Positions 8,165 to 16,973 of a stretch of DNA of 64,000 nucleotides are shown here, piece after piece. Every line of letters begins with the position of its first letter. Position 1 is the first letter of the stretch. A model generated the notes under the pieces. That model was not told where the DNA came from. It ran no database searches and saw only the letters and a program-made list of their open reading frames with translations. Source of the DNA: Timonella corticicola (GTDB lineage: Bacteria; Actinomycetota; Actinomycetes; Actinomycetales; Cellulomonadaceae); assembly GCF_042683685.1 (NCBI RefSeq), contig NZ_JBHUOP010000001.1:310001-374000 (forward strand). The letters are read 5' to 3'. The position numbers and the translations under genes are program-made.

Positions 8165-8926
8165 ATGGCTAACGCTTCATTTGCAGACCAGCTTCAACTT
8201 CTTGAGCTTCAGGCTCTGGATACAAAGCTCGCACAACTCGTGCACCAGCGTAAGAACCTCCCAGAGATTGAGGCAGTCGCCGAGGTGGAGAGTCGTATTG
8301 CGGACCTCTCCGGCGCGTTGATCGCCTCGCGCACCGCAGCCTCAGACCTTAAGCGCGAACTGTCCAAGGCTGAGGCTGATGTCGAGCAGGTTGAGACCCG
8401 GCTCAAGAAGGACCAGGGCCGACTGGATTCCGGGTCGGTTTCCGCTAAGGATGCGACCGCTTTGATGAGTGAGATCGAGAAACTGACCGGGCGTATGGGG
8501 GAACTCGAGGAGATTCAACTCGAGATCATGGACCGCTTGGACGCACACCAGGATGCGCTCGGCAAACTTGAATCCGCCAACTCCGCGATGCAGGGCGAAC
8601 TTGAGGCGGCTCGGTCTGCTTTGGCGACAGCCGATGCCGCAGTGGTTGAGCAAGGCAAAGCGCTTGTCGTCGAGCGTGATGCAGCCGCTGCGAAGATCGG
8701 TGAGCAGTCGCTGCTCGCACTGTACAAGAAGGTCAAGGAACAATCCGGTGGCGTTGGTGCGGCTGCCCTCGTGGGTAAGCGCTGCGGTGGTTGCCGTCTC
8801 GAACTCAACCCTGGAGACCTGGCCGCGGTTCTCGCCGCGCCGCAGGACAAGGTTGTGCGCTGCGAGGAATGCGGACGAATCCTAGTCCGGGTCCCAGAGC
8901 CGAAGTCGGCGCTCGCTGCGGACTGA
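8165..8926 (+). CDS. Zinc-ribbon coiled-coil protein (CT398-like, putative nucleic-acid binding)
   Basis: This 253-residue protein has a long helical coiled coil (about residues 5-190, rich in E, K, A and L) and a C-terminal C4 zinc ribbon. The Zn ligands are two CxxC pairs, CGGC and CEEC, separated by about 30 residues. Proteins of this kind neighbour nif3 and an RNase H or phosphatase gene in actinobacteria. In Chlamydia CT398 binds sigma-54 and flagellar/type III parts; the role here is unknown. The ATG at 8165 has the ribosome site GGGAGG seven bases upstream. Confidence 0.88.
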   Translation: MANASFADQLQLLELQALDTKLAQLVHQRKNLPEIEAVAEVESRIADLSGALIASRTAASDLKRELSKAEADVEQVETRLKKDQGRLDSGSVSAKDATALMSEIEKLTGRMGELEEIQLEIMDRLDAHQDALGKLESANSAMQGELEAARSALATADAAVVEQGKALVVERDAAAAKIGEQSLLALYKKVKEQSGGVGAAALVGKRCGGCRLELNPGDLAAVLAAPQDKVVRCEECGRILVRVPEPKSALAAD

Positions 8927-8941
8927 TCTTTCCCTATTACC

Positions 8942-9008
8942 GAACTCAGTCGTTTGCCTACGAGATCCGCCAGATTCAGGCTGATCTTGTGGGCGCAACG
9001 GCTGAGTT
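8942..9008. repeat. 67-bp palindromic element, family P67, copy 1
   Basis: The arms GAACTCAGTCGTTTGCCTAC and GTGGGCGCAACGGCTGAGTTT pair with few mismatches. The same sequence type occurs at 9639-9705. This copy fills the space between the Zn-ribbon gene and the convergent DUF3995 gene, and could stop transcription from both sides. Confidence 0.7.
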
Positions 9009-9013
9009 TTTCT

Positions 9014-9505
9014 TTACCGGCGGGTCAGTATTTTTCCAAGTAGAACGCTTCCGCCTATTCCGAGACAAAGTGGCTGGTAGACGCGGCGGTCCAGATCAAG
9101 GAACTGGGCGTTGGGTTCGGGCAGCCCCACAATTTTGCATGCGAGCTTTCCGCCCATCACCCCTCTCGCGAACAGAGCCGTCCCCACGAGCAGTGGCGCA
9201 AGAGTGTCGAGTCCCAGATGAGAGCGGTCGATGGGAAGATCCTCCGTTGCGGTGGCATCGTCGTATTGCGAGTCAGGCATGGCCCCGGCAACTGAGTAGA
9301 CCCCCGCGGTCAACAGGGGAGCGGCGACAACCCCACACGCAAGAGGGCTGGGGAAGTCCGTGGCTCCGATCACCTTGGAGGCGAGTTCGGTGCGTGACCT
9401 ATATGGCCAGTTGAGTCCAGCGCCCCATGCGAGATGCAGTGCACCAAGGCCGATGAGTCCGGCTCCACCTATTGTAAGCAAGCTCTTTCCCACAGTCGTT
9501 TTCAC
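9014..9505 (-). CDS. DUF3995-like small membrane protein
   Basis: The 163-residue product has about four hydrophobic segments. Its beginning (ALHLAWGAGLNWP) and central loop resemble DUF3995 proteins, whose function is unknown. I start at the GTG at 9505 because AAGGAAGAG lies at the right distance upstream. An ATG at 9562 would add 19 residues with no match to the family. The gene is inserted, on the opposite strand, between the Zn-ribbon gene and the histidine phosphatase, which are normally adjacent. It is flanked on both sides by copies of the same 67-bp palindrome, which suggests that it arrived as a unit. Confidence 0.65.
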   Translation of the reverse strand: MKTTVGKSLLTIGGAGLIGLGALHLAWGAGLNWPYRSRTELASKVIGATDFPSPLACGVVAAPLLTAGVYSVAGAMPDSQYDDATATEDLPIDRSHLGLDTLAPLLVGTALFARGVMGGKLACKIVGLPEPNAQFLDLDRRVYQPLCLGIGGSVLLGKILTRR

Positions 9506-9638
9506 GTGAGTCTCTTCCTTTGAAGTCAGAACGCTGACACTCATGCTCGTTGATCTAGTCATCTCGCCCCTTTGACCCTACTGATCACCTCACCAACACA
9601 CAACTGGATGCTAGGGGATGGAACTCCACCCTCACTTC

Positions 9639-9705
9639 GAACTCAGCCTTTTACCCAAGAACTCAGTCCGCATCGCAATGATCTCGTGGGTAAAAGGCTG
9701 AGTTC
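9639..9705. repeat. 67-bp palindromic element, family P67, copy 2
   Basis: The arms GAACTCAGCCTTTTACCCA and TGGGTAAAAGGCTGAGTTC are exact complements. A further pair, CTCACTTC and GAAGTGAG, extends the hairpin to 9631-9719. It lies in the divergent space between the DUF3995 gene and the histidine phosphatase. I see no gene in the rest of the 311-base gap. Confidence 0.8.
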
Positions 9706-9816
9706 GATTGTGAAGTGAGCACGCGAGCAACGCAACGGGTGGAGGGGGACGCGACCGGCTCGTCGGAAATGGAAGGTCCCACGGCGCTGGTACGAGGCGG
9801 CACTACACTGGGTCGG

Positions 9817-10551
9817 GTGAGTAACGTGACCGTTGTGCTATGGCGCCATGCGCCAACCCCTGCGAATGCGGCGGGGCAGTTGCAGGGGCAAGCGGATACT
9901 GAACCGGGTGCAGAGGGCCTCGCGCTTGGGCGCGTGGCCGCACGGCGGCTGCTTGACCTGTACGGCACGCCAACTGCCGTGTATTCCTCACCGTTGCGGC
10001 GTGCGGTCGCAACCGCAGAGCTGCTCGGTTATCCGGTTGAGGTGGAACCTGGGGTAAACCAGCGCAGTTACGGTGTTTGGGAAGGCATGACGATCACGCA
10101 GGTTGCCCGCGAATATCCAGATGAACTGGCGGTACGCGACGCCGGAGGCGACCCCGACATCCCCGGGTGGGAGACAAGCGATCAGGTTGGGCGCAGAGTC
10201 GCCGGTGCGATCGAAGCGCAGTGCGCCTCGGTTTTGTCGCGGCTCGAGTCGGGAATCCTGCTTGGCGACGAGCCCTCGCCTCCCGAGCCCGGCATGCGGG
10301 TGCAGGATGGTGCGTTGCTCGCTGCTGCGAGCAAGAATCCAGGCGCGACCGGCGCGACGGACGCAGCCCAAAAGTCGCCGGTGCTTGTGTTTGCGAGTCA
10401 TGGTTCCGCAATAGCGACAGGGCTACGCAGACTACTCGGCCTGCCCGAGGAACCCCAGATCTTCGGCTATCTGCATCACGCGAACTGGGTCGAGTTGCAT
10501 CGAAATAACGGGGTGTGGCGAGTCGAGAGGTACGACTACGGGGTGTCCTGA
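9817..10551 (+). CDS. Histidine phosphatase family protein
   Basis: A 244-residue phosphoglycerate-mutase-like phosphatase. The catalytic motif reads LWRHAPTPAN at about residues 7-16, so the usual RHG is RHA. The second conserved block is SPLRRAVATAE and the C-terminal catalytic His is in ASHGSAIATGLRRLLG. In many actinobacteria this domain is fused to RNase HI beside nif3; here it is alone. A variable insert of about 40 residues (around 145-185) precedes the last His block. The GTG at 9817 lies seven bases after TACACT (9804-9809), so a leaderless transcript is likely. An earlier GTG at 9715 lies inside the palindrome arm and is less likely. The substrate is unknown. Confidence 0.85.
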   Translation: MSNVTVVLWRHAPTPANAAGQLQGQADTEPGAEGLALGRVAARRLLDLYGTPTAVYSSPLRRAVATAELLGYPVEVEPGVNQRSYGVWEGMTITQVAREYPDELAVRDAGGDPDIPGWETSDQVGRRVAGAIEAQCASVLSRLESGILLGDEPSPPEPGMRVQDGALLAAASKNPGATGATDAAQKSPVLVFASHGSAIATGLRRLLGLPEEPQIFGYLHHANWVELHRNNGVWRVERYDYGVS

Positions 10552-10626
10552 CCTCGACTCTTGGCGTACCGGGTATCGGACTGGATACGATGCTGGGAGC
10601 GATTCGGCGACCCTGGGAGAACTACT

Positions 10627-11817
10627 GTGAGTTCCACTGCAACGCGACTGACGGCGACCTTGGTCTGCGCAGGGGTGTTCCTTGGTACGGTACAGATGCC
10701 TGCCGCAGCGGCTCCGGGACATATGGCAGGAAGCGCGGGTACCGGCAGTGTGGCTATCGCCGCAGTTGCTCCGATCTCGGCCCCGGGTTCTGTTCTGGCG
10801 CTCTCACCGGCCGCTGCAGTTCAGCAGAGGGGTGGCTTGGTGCATGGAGCCAGTTCCGCCTCTGACCCTTCGACCAGCGAGAAGGACAAACGGAAGGCCA
10901 CCACGCTAACCATCTCGAGTGCCGAAACCTCGGTGGCAAAGAACAAGTCCGTCAAACTCACCGCAAAACTGGCCCGCTCAGGCAAGGCCTACGCGAACAA
11001 GAAGATTCAGCTGCAGTACCGGGCTCACGGTAGCAAAAAATGGGTCACCCTTGACGTAAAGCGAACCTCCAACAAGGGCACGATCACCTTCACATCTAAG
11101 AAACTGACCAAGAAAACTCAGTTCAGGGCCACATTCGCGGGAACCAAGACGTATCGCCCGGCCACATCGAAAATAGTTTCCGTGGGCATCGGGAACGCCG
11201 CGAGGAAACTGCCGCAGTGCGCAGTACGCGACGTCAACACCAAGCATCGCAGGCAGTCCGACTGGGCGCGGACCCTCGTGGACCACGAGTACAAACTGCC
11301 CAAATCGTATAGACCCAAGGATCTCGTGCCAGTATCCAGGGCTGGAATCAGCGGTTCCGGATCCATCCGCAAGATCGTGATCAAAGACCTCAAGGCAATG
11401 ACCAAAGCAGCCAGCAAGGCTGGCGCACCCATCACAGTGCGCTCTGCCTACCGCAGCTACGCAACCCAGCAGTCAACCTTCAAACACTGGGTACGCGTGA
11501 ACGGCAAGGAGCGCGCTCTGCGAGTCAGCGCTCGGCCAGGACACAGCGAACACCAACTCGGCACCGCGCTCGATTTCAACACCAAGGGCGCCCGCACTGC
11601 ACCGTGGGTGGGGGATTGGGGCACAACCATGTCCGGTGCGTGGATGAAGAAGAACGCCTGGAAATATGGCTTCGTCATGTCTTACCCAGCCGGAAGGACC
11701 AAAGAGACCTGCTACGGCTATGAGCCGTGGCACTACCGATATGTGGGTAAGGAAGCCGCGCAGGAGATCCGGGACCGGGGCATCACGTTGCGCGAGTACC
11801 TGTGGGAACGGCAATAG
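10627..11817 (+). CDS. Secreted D-alanyl-D-alanine carboxypeptidase, VanY type (M15B)
   Basis: This 396-residue protein would trim D-Ala from cell-wall stem peptides outside the membrane. It has a signal peptide (about 1-30, ending QMPAAAA). A low-complexity region follows, then an Ig-like domain (about 95-185, TTLTISSAETSVAKNKSVKL onward), and a VanY domain in the last 170 residues. The zinc motif SEHQLGTALDF and the late EPWHYRYVG, with its catalytic Glu and His ligand, are both present. The GTG at 10627 has GGGAGA six bases upstream. The gene follows the phosphatase by 75 bases and may share its transcript. Confidence 0.92.
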   Translation: MSSTATRLTATLVCAGVFLGTVQMPAAAAPGHMAGSAGTGSVAIAAVAPISAPGSVLALSPAAAVQQRGGLVHGASSASDPSTSEKDKRKATTLTISSAETSVAKNKSVKLTAKLARSGKAYANKKIQLQYRAHGSKKWVTLDVKRTSNKGTITFTSKKLTKKTQFRATFAGTKTYRPATSKIVSVGIGNAARKLPQCAVRDVNTKHRRQSDWARTLVDHEYKLPKSYRPKDLVPVSRAGISGSGSIRKIVIKDLKAMTKAASKAGAPITVRSAYRSYATQQSTFKHWVRVNGKERALRVSARPGHSEHQLGTALDFNTKGARTAPWVGDWGTTMSGAWMKKNAWKYGFVMSYPAGRTKETCYGYEPWHYRYVGKEAAQEIRDRGITLREYLWERQ

Positions 11818-12319
11818 ATGTGAGGGAAGTAACCTGTCCCATGATTGGCTTTCTTGGACCAGCAGGAGCATGATGTTACATGGATGCGGCACAGTATCCA
11901 CATGTTCCGTCCCGATGCGCCCCTCCTGCACCCTTTCATAGTTGTGCGGGAATGGACGGTAATTCGCGTCTTGCCCACAGATTGCGGGGCAACCTAGCCT
12001 ACGGAGGTGGTTTCTGATGTCTGACAGTCACAGTCGATCATCCAACGCCTCCGTAAAGTTCTAGCGCGCCCATCTTTACGTGCACCGGCGTCCTCAGAAG
12101 GCGCGTACGCACTCCTTCCCATGTCATGAAATCTGGTCTGTAGACCGGTTGTTCGCATGCCCTGCTGGACATCTACCTGTGATGGACCAGCTCAAGGCCA
12201 ATGAGCACTGCATCCACGGTGCCCTGTGAACCTCGAGTCTCACCAAGCCAGAGGCAGGTTATCGTTGCCCGCCGCCTTCACGACGGGCGAGTGCTCCTGA
12301 GAACTTATCGGGAGGTGCC
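11818..12319 (+). other. 502-base non-coding gap before mgtE
   Basis: No convincing frame is present. One hairpin can form between CTACGGAGG (11999-12007) and CCTCCGTAAAG (about 12048-12058) and might end the carboxypeptidase transcript. The last 130 bases may be a long mgtE leader. I looked for the M-box and yybP-ykoY consensus and did not find either. Confidence 0.4.
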
Positions 12320-13672
12320 ATGCACACCACATACAACACCGCTGACATCCAAGAAATCATCAGCGACCGCAATCTCGTGTCCCTCGACGCAGTTCTTCGA
12401 GCCATGACACCGACCGAGGTCGCCGATCTGCTCGACGAGTTGCCCATCATGGACGCAACCGTCGCGTTTAGGCTGCTCGACAAAACCGTCGCGGTTGAGG
12501 TCTTCGACGACCTCGACACTGGATCGCAGACCGCGCTCATTGAAAGCCTGGGTGCCCAAGAGGTCGCTGATTTCTTCGGTGCACTCGACCCTGAGGAACA
12601 GGCCTGGTTGCTTGACGAGGTTCCCGCCAAGGTTGCCAAGCAGATCCAAAGCGAGCTTTCACCACAGCAACTGGCCCGTGCAAGCAGCCTACTTGGATAC
12701 CCCTCGGGCTCAGCCGGACGGCGCATGAGCCCTCAAGCCGTGACCGCCCACCCGGATGAGACCGTGGACCGAGTGTGCGCACGCATCCGTAACAGCACTG
12801 CAGACCTCGACCGGTTGGCGGTCGTCCCGGTGATCTCCCGGTCCCGGAGGCTACTTGGAACCGTCACCCTGCTTGAACTCATGCAACGCCAGGCAGAGGT
12901 GCCACAGGCACTGATCAGCGAGATCATCAATACTGAAAGCCCTGTCGCGCACACCACCGACAATGCGGAGATCGTGGCCCGCGATGCCCTCGATGAGGGA
13001 GCGTTCGTGGTGCCGATCGTTGACGCAGAGGACCGGCTCGTTGGCATCATGCCCATCGCCGATGCTGCTCGCATTGACCGCGAGGCTGTGGCCGAAGATC
13101 AAGCACGCCAGGGTGGTGCGGAACCACTGCGCCGCCCCTACCTGCTCAGTTCGGTGTTCAACGTTGCGCGCTCGCGAATCGTCTGGCTTCTGGTGCTGGC
13201 TGTGTCTGCTGTGCTCACGGTGCATGTGCTTGAGATCTTCGAGGCCACCCTGGATCAGGTTGTCGCACTCGCCCTGTTCGTTCCGCTGCTCACCGGAATC
13301 GGTGGAAACACGGGTTCGCAGGCCGCGACCACGGTCACTCGTGCTATCGGACTGGGCGACGTGGTCACCCGCGATGTCCTTCGGGTGGCATTCAAAGAAC
13401 TGCGCACGGGTGCTTTGCTGGGGGTCGTGCTCGCGCTACTCGCATGTGGAATCGCCTCGCCGTTCTATGGCATCGAGATCGGCCTGACCATCGGTCTGAC
13501 GCTACTGGTCAACTGTCCAATCGCGGCTACCGTGGGTGGTGTGATTCCACTGGTTGCGCGGGCCTGCAAAGTCGATCCCGCGGTGTTCTCCACACCGTTT
13601 ATCTCAACCTTCTGCGACGCAACCGGCCTGCTCGTTTACTTCACGATTGCCCGAGCAGTGATGGGGCTATAA
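12320..13672 (+). CDS. mgtE: Magnesium transporter MgtE
   Basis: This 450-residue protein is a Mg2+-gated magnesium channel of the inner membrane. The cytoplasmic N domain covers about residues 1-130 (LDAVLRAMTPTEVADLLDEL). Two CBS domains lie at about 135-255 (MSPQAVTAHPDETVDRV onward). Five membrane helices make up about 280-450. The pore region motif GIGGNTGSQAATTVTRA is intact. Length is normal. The ATG at 12320 has GGGAGG six bases upstream. In known MgtE proteins the N and CBS domains sense internal Mg2+ and close the pore. The gene is monocistronic. Confidence 0.96.
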   Translation: MHTTYNTADIQEIISDRNLVSLDAVLRAMTPTEVADLLDELPIMDATVAFRLLDKTVAVEVFDDLDTGSQTALIESLGAQEVADFFGALDPEEQAWLLDEVPAKVAKQIQSELSPQQLARASSLLGYPSGSAGRRMSPQAVTAHPDETVDRVCARIRNSTADLDRLAVVPVISRSRRLLGTVTLLELMQRQAEVPQALISEIINTESPVAHTTDNAEIVARDALDEGAFVVPIVDAEDRLVGIMPIADAARIDREAVAEDQARQGGAEPLRRPYLLSSVFNVARSRIVWLLVLAVSAVLTVHVLEIFEATLDQVVALALFVPLLTGIGGNTGSQAATTVTRAIGLGDVVTRDVLRVAFKELRTGALLGVVLALLACGIASPFYGIEIGLTIGLTLLVNCPIAATVGGVIPLVARACKVDPAVFSTPFISTFCDATGLLVYFTIARAVMGL

Positions 13673-13694
13673 ACCTCAGATTTCCGACGATCCT

Positions 13695-13742
13695 CTGGCT
13701 TCCAGCATCACCTTGCGTTTGCTGGAAGCCAGGAAACTCGGT
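13695..13742. terminator. Bidirectional hairpin after mgtE
   Basis: The stem CTGGCTTCCAGCA / TGCTGGAAGCCAG lies between the mgtE stop and the convergent gene at 13770. It can serve both transcripts. Confidence 0.7.
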
Positions 13743-13769
13743 TGAAGAATCCGTAGGCTACTTTGCTCA

Positions 13770-15134
13770 CTAGTTTTTGTTTTGTCGACGGATTTTCGCC
13801 CACATGAAGAGAGAGGCGACGCCGTCGAGGAAGAGCCAAGCGCCCAACAAATAGCCGACGATAGCGATCCACGTCTGTCCAAATGGTCCAACATCCATGA
13901 TGCCGAGAACGATGAGCGCGATACCTGCAGCGACCATGCCAACCTCAATCAGGAGGGCAAGGGCAGGTCGGTCAAAATCTAGTTGGCGCATCCTGTCCGT
14001 GACTGACGTGCCCTCGGGCCGTTCAAGGAGTGCCTTGAAGTTAGCGGAACCGGCAGCGGTTCCCTGCTCGACGTGAACTGCGCCCGGTAAAGCCTTCGGG
14101 TTACTCCTACCTTTGAGGACCTCGGCAACATAATCAGGGAAATGAAGAGTCGCGCACACCTCGGAGACCTCGACTATGCGGTCACGGATGCTCAGTAGTT
14201 CAGCGAGTTTGTGACCGCTCGTGTCGGGTAGTCCGATCGCACGCGTCAGTTCGAGCACCTCAAAGAGGTCAGGGTTTGGATCGAGATTCTCGGCGTTGAG
14301 TTGGGCGATCAACTGTGTTTGCGCGTCAAACAGTGCGGGAACAGTGGTGTCAGATTCTGCGCGATGTGGTTGTGCCAGTGGCACGAACGGTTCACCGTTG
14401 AAAGATTCGGACGGCAAATACCAACCATTGCGCTCGGCGGCTATATCGAGGAGTTTCTGCCTCACGGAACCTGTAGCACGATCGGCGGAGTACCACCGAA
14501 GGAAGATACCGCCATCGTATTCAACCTCAACGATGGGACGATAGTTTGCGAACACGCGTGTAGCCGTTAGAACCCCCTCCGCAAATACGAGAGTTGGATC
14601 AAGCTCCGCACCCGTGGCGGTCGCGTTAACTGCCGTGACGGGAGCGCCAATGTGTAAAGAAATCTCGTGAGCGAGCGGTGTGAGCTGGTCTTGTGCAGAT
14701 AGGGCGGGGTAGCGGTCTTCGCCATAGGTAGCGAAGACTATGCGCCGAAGTTCCGTGCCCTCGGGCTCATCTACTTTCGCGTCATCATCCAGTGGTGCGC
14801 TCTCTGTGTGTGGGCCTTCGGCATAGCAGGCGGCATCCAATGCGTTCAAGAGGCCGGAAACGGAAGCACCAGACGAGTGGGCGAGTTCCTGGACGAATGC
14901 TTCAAGGTTTGTCTGGCTGGCCAGAACCACCGACTCGCCGTTCCGACGAGGCACCACCACACCACGTTCACTGAACTTGGCCAGCAGCACCACCTCGACC
15001 GAATGCACATCGGTGGCGGCGCGGTTTACCGCACCCAAGAATCCTGCCTGAGCTAGCCCCTCGACGATTTGGGTGGGGGAGAGCGAACCATCGTCTGGTA
15101 GGTAAAAGTTGAGTTCAATGCGGGTATCTGACAC
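13770..15134 (-). CDS. Unknown protein with two C-terminal membrane helices
   Basis: I do not recognise this 454-residue protein. Most of it is a soluble alpha-beta part with no clear motif. Near the end there are two hydrophobic segments (about 388-412 and 418-442), followed by a basic tail (KIRRQNKN). It would be anchored by its C-terminus with the large domain in the cytoplasm. The GTG at 15134 has AAAGGAA upstream; the frame is open to 15191 without a family signal. It is the last of a minus-strand group of uncharacterised genes (13770-16804), separated from the next one by a hairpin. Confidence 0.7.
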   Translation of the reverse strand: MSDTRIELNFYLPDDGSLSPTQIVEGLAQAGFLGAVNRAATDVHSVEVVLLAKFSERGVVVPRRNGESVVLASQTNLEAFVQELAHSSGASVSGLLNALDAACYAEGPHTESAPLDDDAKVDEPEGTELRRIVFATYGEDRYPALSAQDQLTPLAHEISLHIGAPVTAVNATATGAELDPTLVFAEGVLTATRVFANYRPIVEVEYDGGIFLRWYSADRATGSVRQKLLDIAAERNGWYLPSESFNGEPFVPLAQPHRAESDTTVPALFDAQTQLIAQLNAENLDPNPDLFEVLELTRAIGLPDTSGHKLAELLSIRDRIVEVSEVCATLHFPDYVAEVLKGRSNPKALPGAVHVEQGTAAGSANFKALLERPEGTSVTDRMRQLDFDRPALALLIEVGMVAAGIALIVLGIMDVGPFGQTWIAIVGYLLGAWLFLDGVASLFMWAKIRRQNKN

Positions 15135-15203
15135 GTGTGTTCCTTTGACGAGCCTAAACGGTGGCATAAATGTAACAGACCCCACCGACATCCGTCCGCA
15201 AAC

Positions 15204-15245
15204 GCGTGTGGCCCCAGTTCCAGGGGAGGAATTGGGGCCACACGC
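15204..15245 (-). terminator. Hairpin between two unknown genes
   Basis: The arms GCGTGTGGCCCCA and TGGGGCCACACGC form a 13-bp stem, with extra TTCC/GGAA pairs inside. It lies just past the stop of the gene at 15252 on the minus strand. Confidence 0.75.
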
Positions 15246-15251
15246 TGTGGT

Positions 15252-15434
15252 TTAGCGCCCTGATGCAGGGCGAGTGTGTTGTAAGTTCTGGGCTGCATTC
15301 TCGACGAATCGAGACAAGTCAAGCGACTTTGATCCAAGGACAGATTGCCCGGACGCCAGCGTGTTGACCCGGACGACCACACCTTTGCGGCGTCGTGCAG
15401 CAACTATTTCCTGGGCTGTCGGCTTCTTCTCCAT
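15252..15434 (-). CDS. Unknown 60-residue basic protein
   Basis: The product begins MEKKPTAQEIVAARRRKG and is basic, with no membrane segment. The ATG at 15434 has GAGG eight bases upstream. The open frame reaches 15506, but there it would overlap the upstream gene. It lies 32 bases after the stop of the gene at 15467, so the two are probably co-transcribed, and it ends at a strong hairpin. No family is recognised. Confidence 0.55.
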   Translation of the reverse strand: MEKKPTAQEIVAARRRKGVVVRVNTLASGQSVLGSKSLDLSRFVENAAQNLQHTRPASGR

Positions 15435-15466
15435 GTCGTACCTCAGTTTCTTCTTGTCTACCAAAC

Positions 15467-16417
15467 TTACCGTACGAAGGGCTCGGATGATGTGAATCGT
15501 GCCCAAATTTCGGGAAGACGTGGCGCAATGACCACAACTGTCAGCAGTCCGTAACTGAACAAAATCCCGTTGACTATGAGCCAGAATTCAGGGGTACGCA
15601 GGTTGCCCGCGTACGAGGTCCCTTGGACGAAGAGCAGTAGTGCATTCATCAGTAGGATGGCCCGAAGAGGACGGTGAAGATACGTCTCTAACGCATTTTC
15701 GCGGGTACTGATGAGGAGCCCTAGGGCCGCGAGTGCTAGGCCGAAGAACAGTGCGGCAGAGTACTCCGTATTAGTTCGCAGCATCTCAACGCTGCCTGGT
15801 AGCGCGAAGGCGAGAACCGAGACAACAAGTCCAAGCAGCGTGGTGAGGGCCATCGAGAACCACGGTCCCGCGAGAGGTACTCGAACGTGAGCCTCTCCCA
15901 CTTGTGGGCCAGCTTCAACGTACGCCGCATGGACATGCGCTATTGGATCTTGAGAGAAATCAATTGAAGAACCGTTGAATATATCTCCGTCGGGGATGGC
16001 CAGCGTGACACATGAGAGGGTAGTGGGGGTGTGAAACTCCAGATGGTATGACTGCGCAGCGTAGGGGGTAAGCATCGGAATATCGAAGATGAGTTCGCGG
16101 TAACCTAACGCCATTGCAAACTGGTCGAGGATGGAATGGGTTGTCGTGTCGACTCGCAGGTGATAGTCAAGTTTGATGATTTGGCGTGTGCCTAAGCGGT
16201 TCTCTGGTACAACAGCGAGCACAAGAAACTCACTTGCAAATTGCTTGAGTAGTGTCTGGCAGTTTTCTGGCAGCGTGTTCGGTTCCCAAAGTTGGTGGTC
16301 TGCGTCACACCCGTGATCGATCAGTTGTTGGGCGAGCCACAGCGCATCGTCTGGGTCTGCGGCGGCTAGTTGTTTCAGAACGCGGAGTATCTCCTCGGGC
16401 TCTGACAAGAATGTCAC
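15467..16417 (-). CDS. Unknown membrane protein, 3' part of an apparently interrupted gene
   Basis: The product, read from a GTG at 16417, has 316 residues. It has a soluble N-terminal two-thirds and four hydrophobic segments in the last 130 residues (for example LLGLVVSVLAFALPGS and ALFFGLALAALGLLIS). No family is recognised. The same frame is open upstream of the GTG to 16495. It is separated from the frame at 16496-16804 only by one TAA codon (16496-16498). The 26 codons between the TAA and the GTG read like normal protein (KGQSSEITAHALYAVLEFFE). A single 445-codon gene from 16804 to 15467 with one nonsense codon is therefore the simplest reading. Independent translation from the GTG remains possible, but its ribosome site is weak. 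Confidence 0.6.
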   Translation of the reverse strand: MTFLSEPEEILRVLKQLAAADPDDALWLAQQLIDHGCDADHQLWEPNTLPENCQTLLKQFASEFLVLAVVPENRLGTRQIIKLDYHLRVDTTTHSILDQFAMALGYRELIFDIPMLTPYAAQSYHLEFHTPTTLSCVTLAIPDGDIFNGSSIDFSQDPIAHVHAAYVEAGPQVGEAHVRVPLAGPWFSMALTTLLGLVVSVLAFALPGSVEMLRTNTEYSAALFFGLALAALGLLISTRENALETYLHRPLRAILLMNALLLFVQGTSYAGNLRTPEFWLIVNGILFSYGLLTVVVIAPRLPEIWARFTSSEPFVR

Positions 16418-16495
16418 CTCAAAAAACTCTAGTACGGCGTATAGCGCGTGAGCCGTAATCTCTGAACTCTGACCCTTTCCGAGAATGGGGATTGA

Positions 16496-16804
16496 TTATC
16501 CATCATCGAATCTGGCACTGAAACCACGTAGAGGGTCCTTTTTGAAGAGCGCTAGTGGCACGATGCTCGTCGGCTCGGCTTTTGTTCCAAGCCCGGGCAT
16601 TATTTGTGTCCCGTGGAGTGAAGTACCGGTGCGCGGCGGGGTGCAATCGAGCGAGGAACGCATGTTTCCTCGTGCACCTGAAGCGGGACGGAACACATCG
16701 ATTCTACGGTGCACCCAGAGATTCCAGTTGATGGTTTGAATGAGCACGGCTTCGCTGAGTTCTTGAAAACTCCGCTCGAAGACTTGGTCTACGTTATCGG
16801 TCAT
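16496..16804 (-). pseudogene. 5' part of the gene interrupted by an in-frame TAA
   Basis: The frame from the ATG at 16804 gives 102 residues (MTDNVDQVFERSFQELSEAV onward) and stops at TAA 16496-16498. The reading frame then continues, open and protein-like, into the gene at 15467-16417. The product alone has no recognised domain and no membrane segment. The ribosome site is poor (AGAAAG). It could be a short real protein, but the shared frame suggests an N-terminal domain cut off by a nonsense mutation. Confidence 0.5.
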
Positions 16805-16951
16805 AGTTGGAGTTTCTTTCTGTCGGATGGCTCGGACCTTACACGTTCCGTACTTTGGCGGGGCAAATTGGGTGCGGTATTGTCTCGTATGGTGGCCCTT
16901 GATGGTTGATTGATGGGGGCTTCCAGCGTTGGGCCCACCGCAGCCGTTTCG

Positions 16952-16969
16952 GATGTGAGATCTCACATC
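16952..16969. promoter_or_regulatory. Perfect 18-bp palindrome upstream of hsdM
   Basis: GATGTGAGATCTCACATC is a perfect palindrome centred about 50 bases before the hsdM start and 30-45 bases before its likely -10 box. It has no T run, so an operator is more likely than a terminator. Confidence 0.6.
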
Positions 16970-16973
16970 TGGA

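Noticed and set aside
11818..12319. Magnesium (M-box) or manganese riboswitch upstream of mgtE
   Set aside because: The long leader invites it, but I could not find the conserved M-box core or the yybP-ykoY core on the coding strand. Only one simple hairpin is visible.
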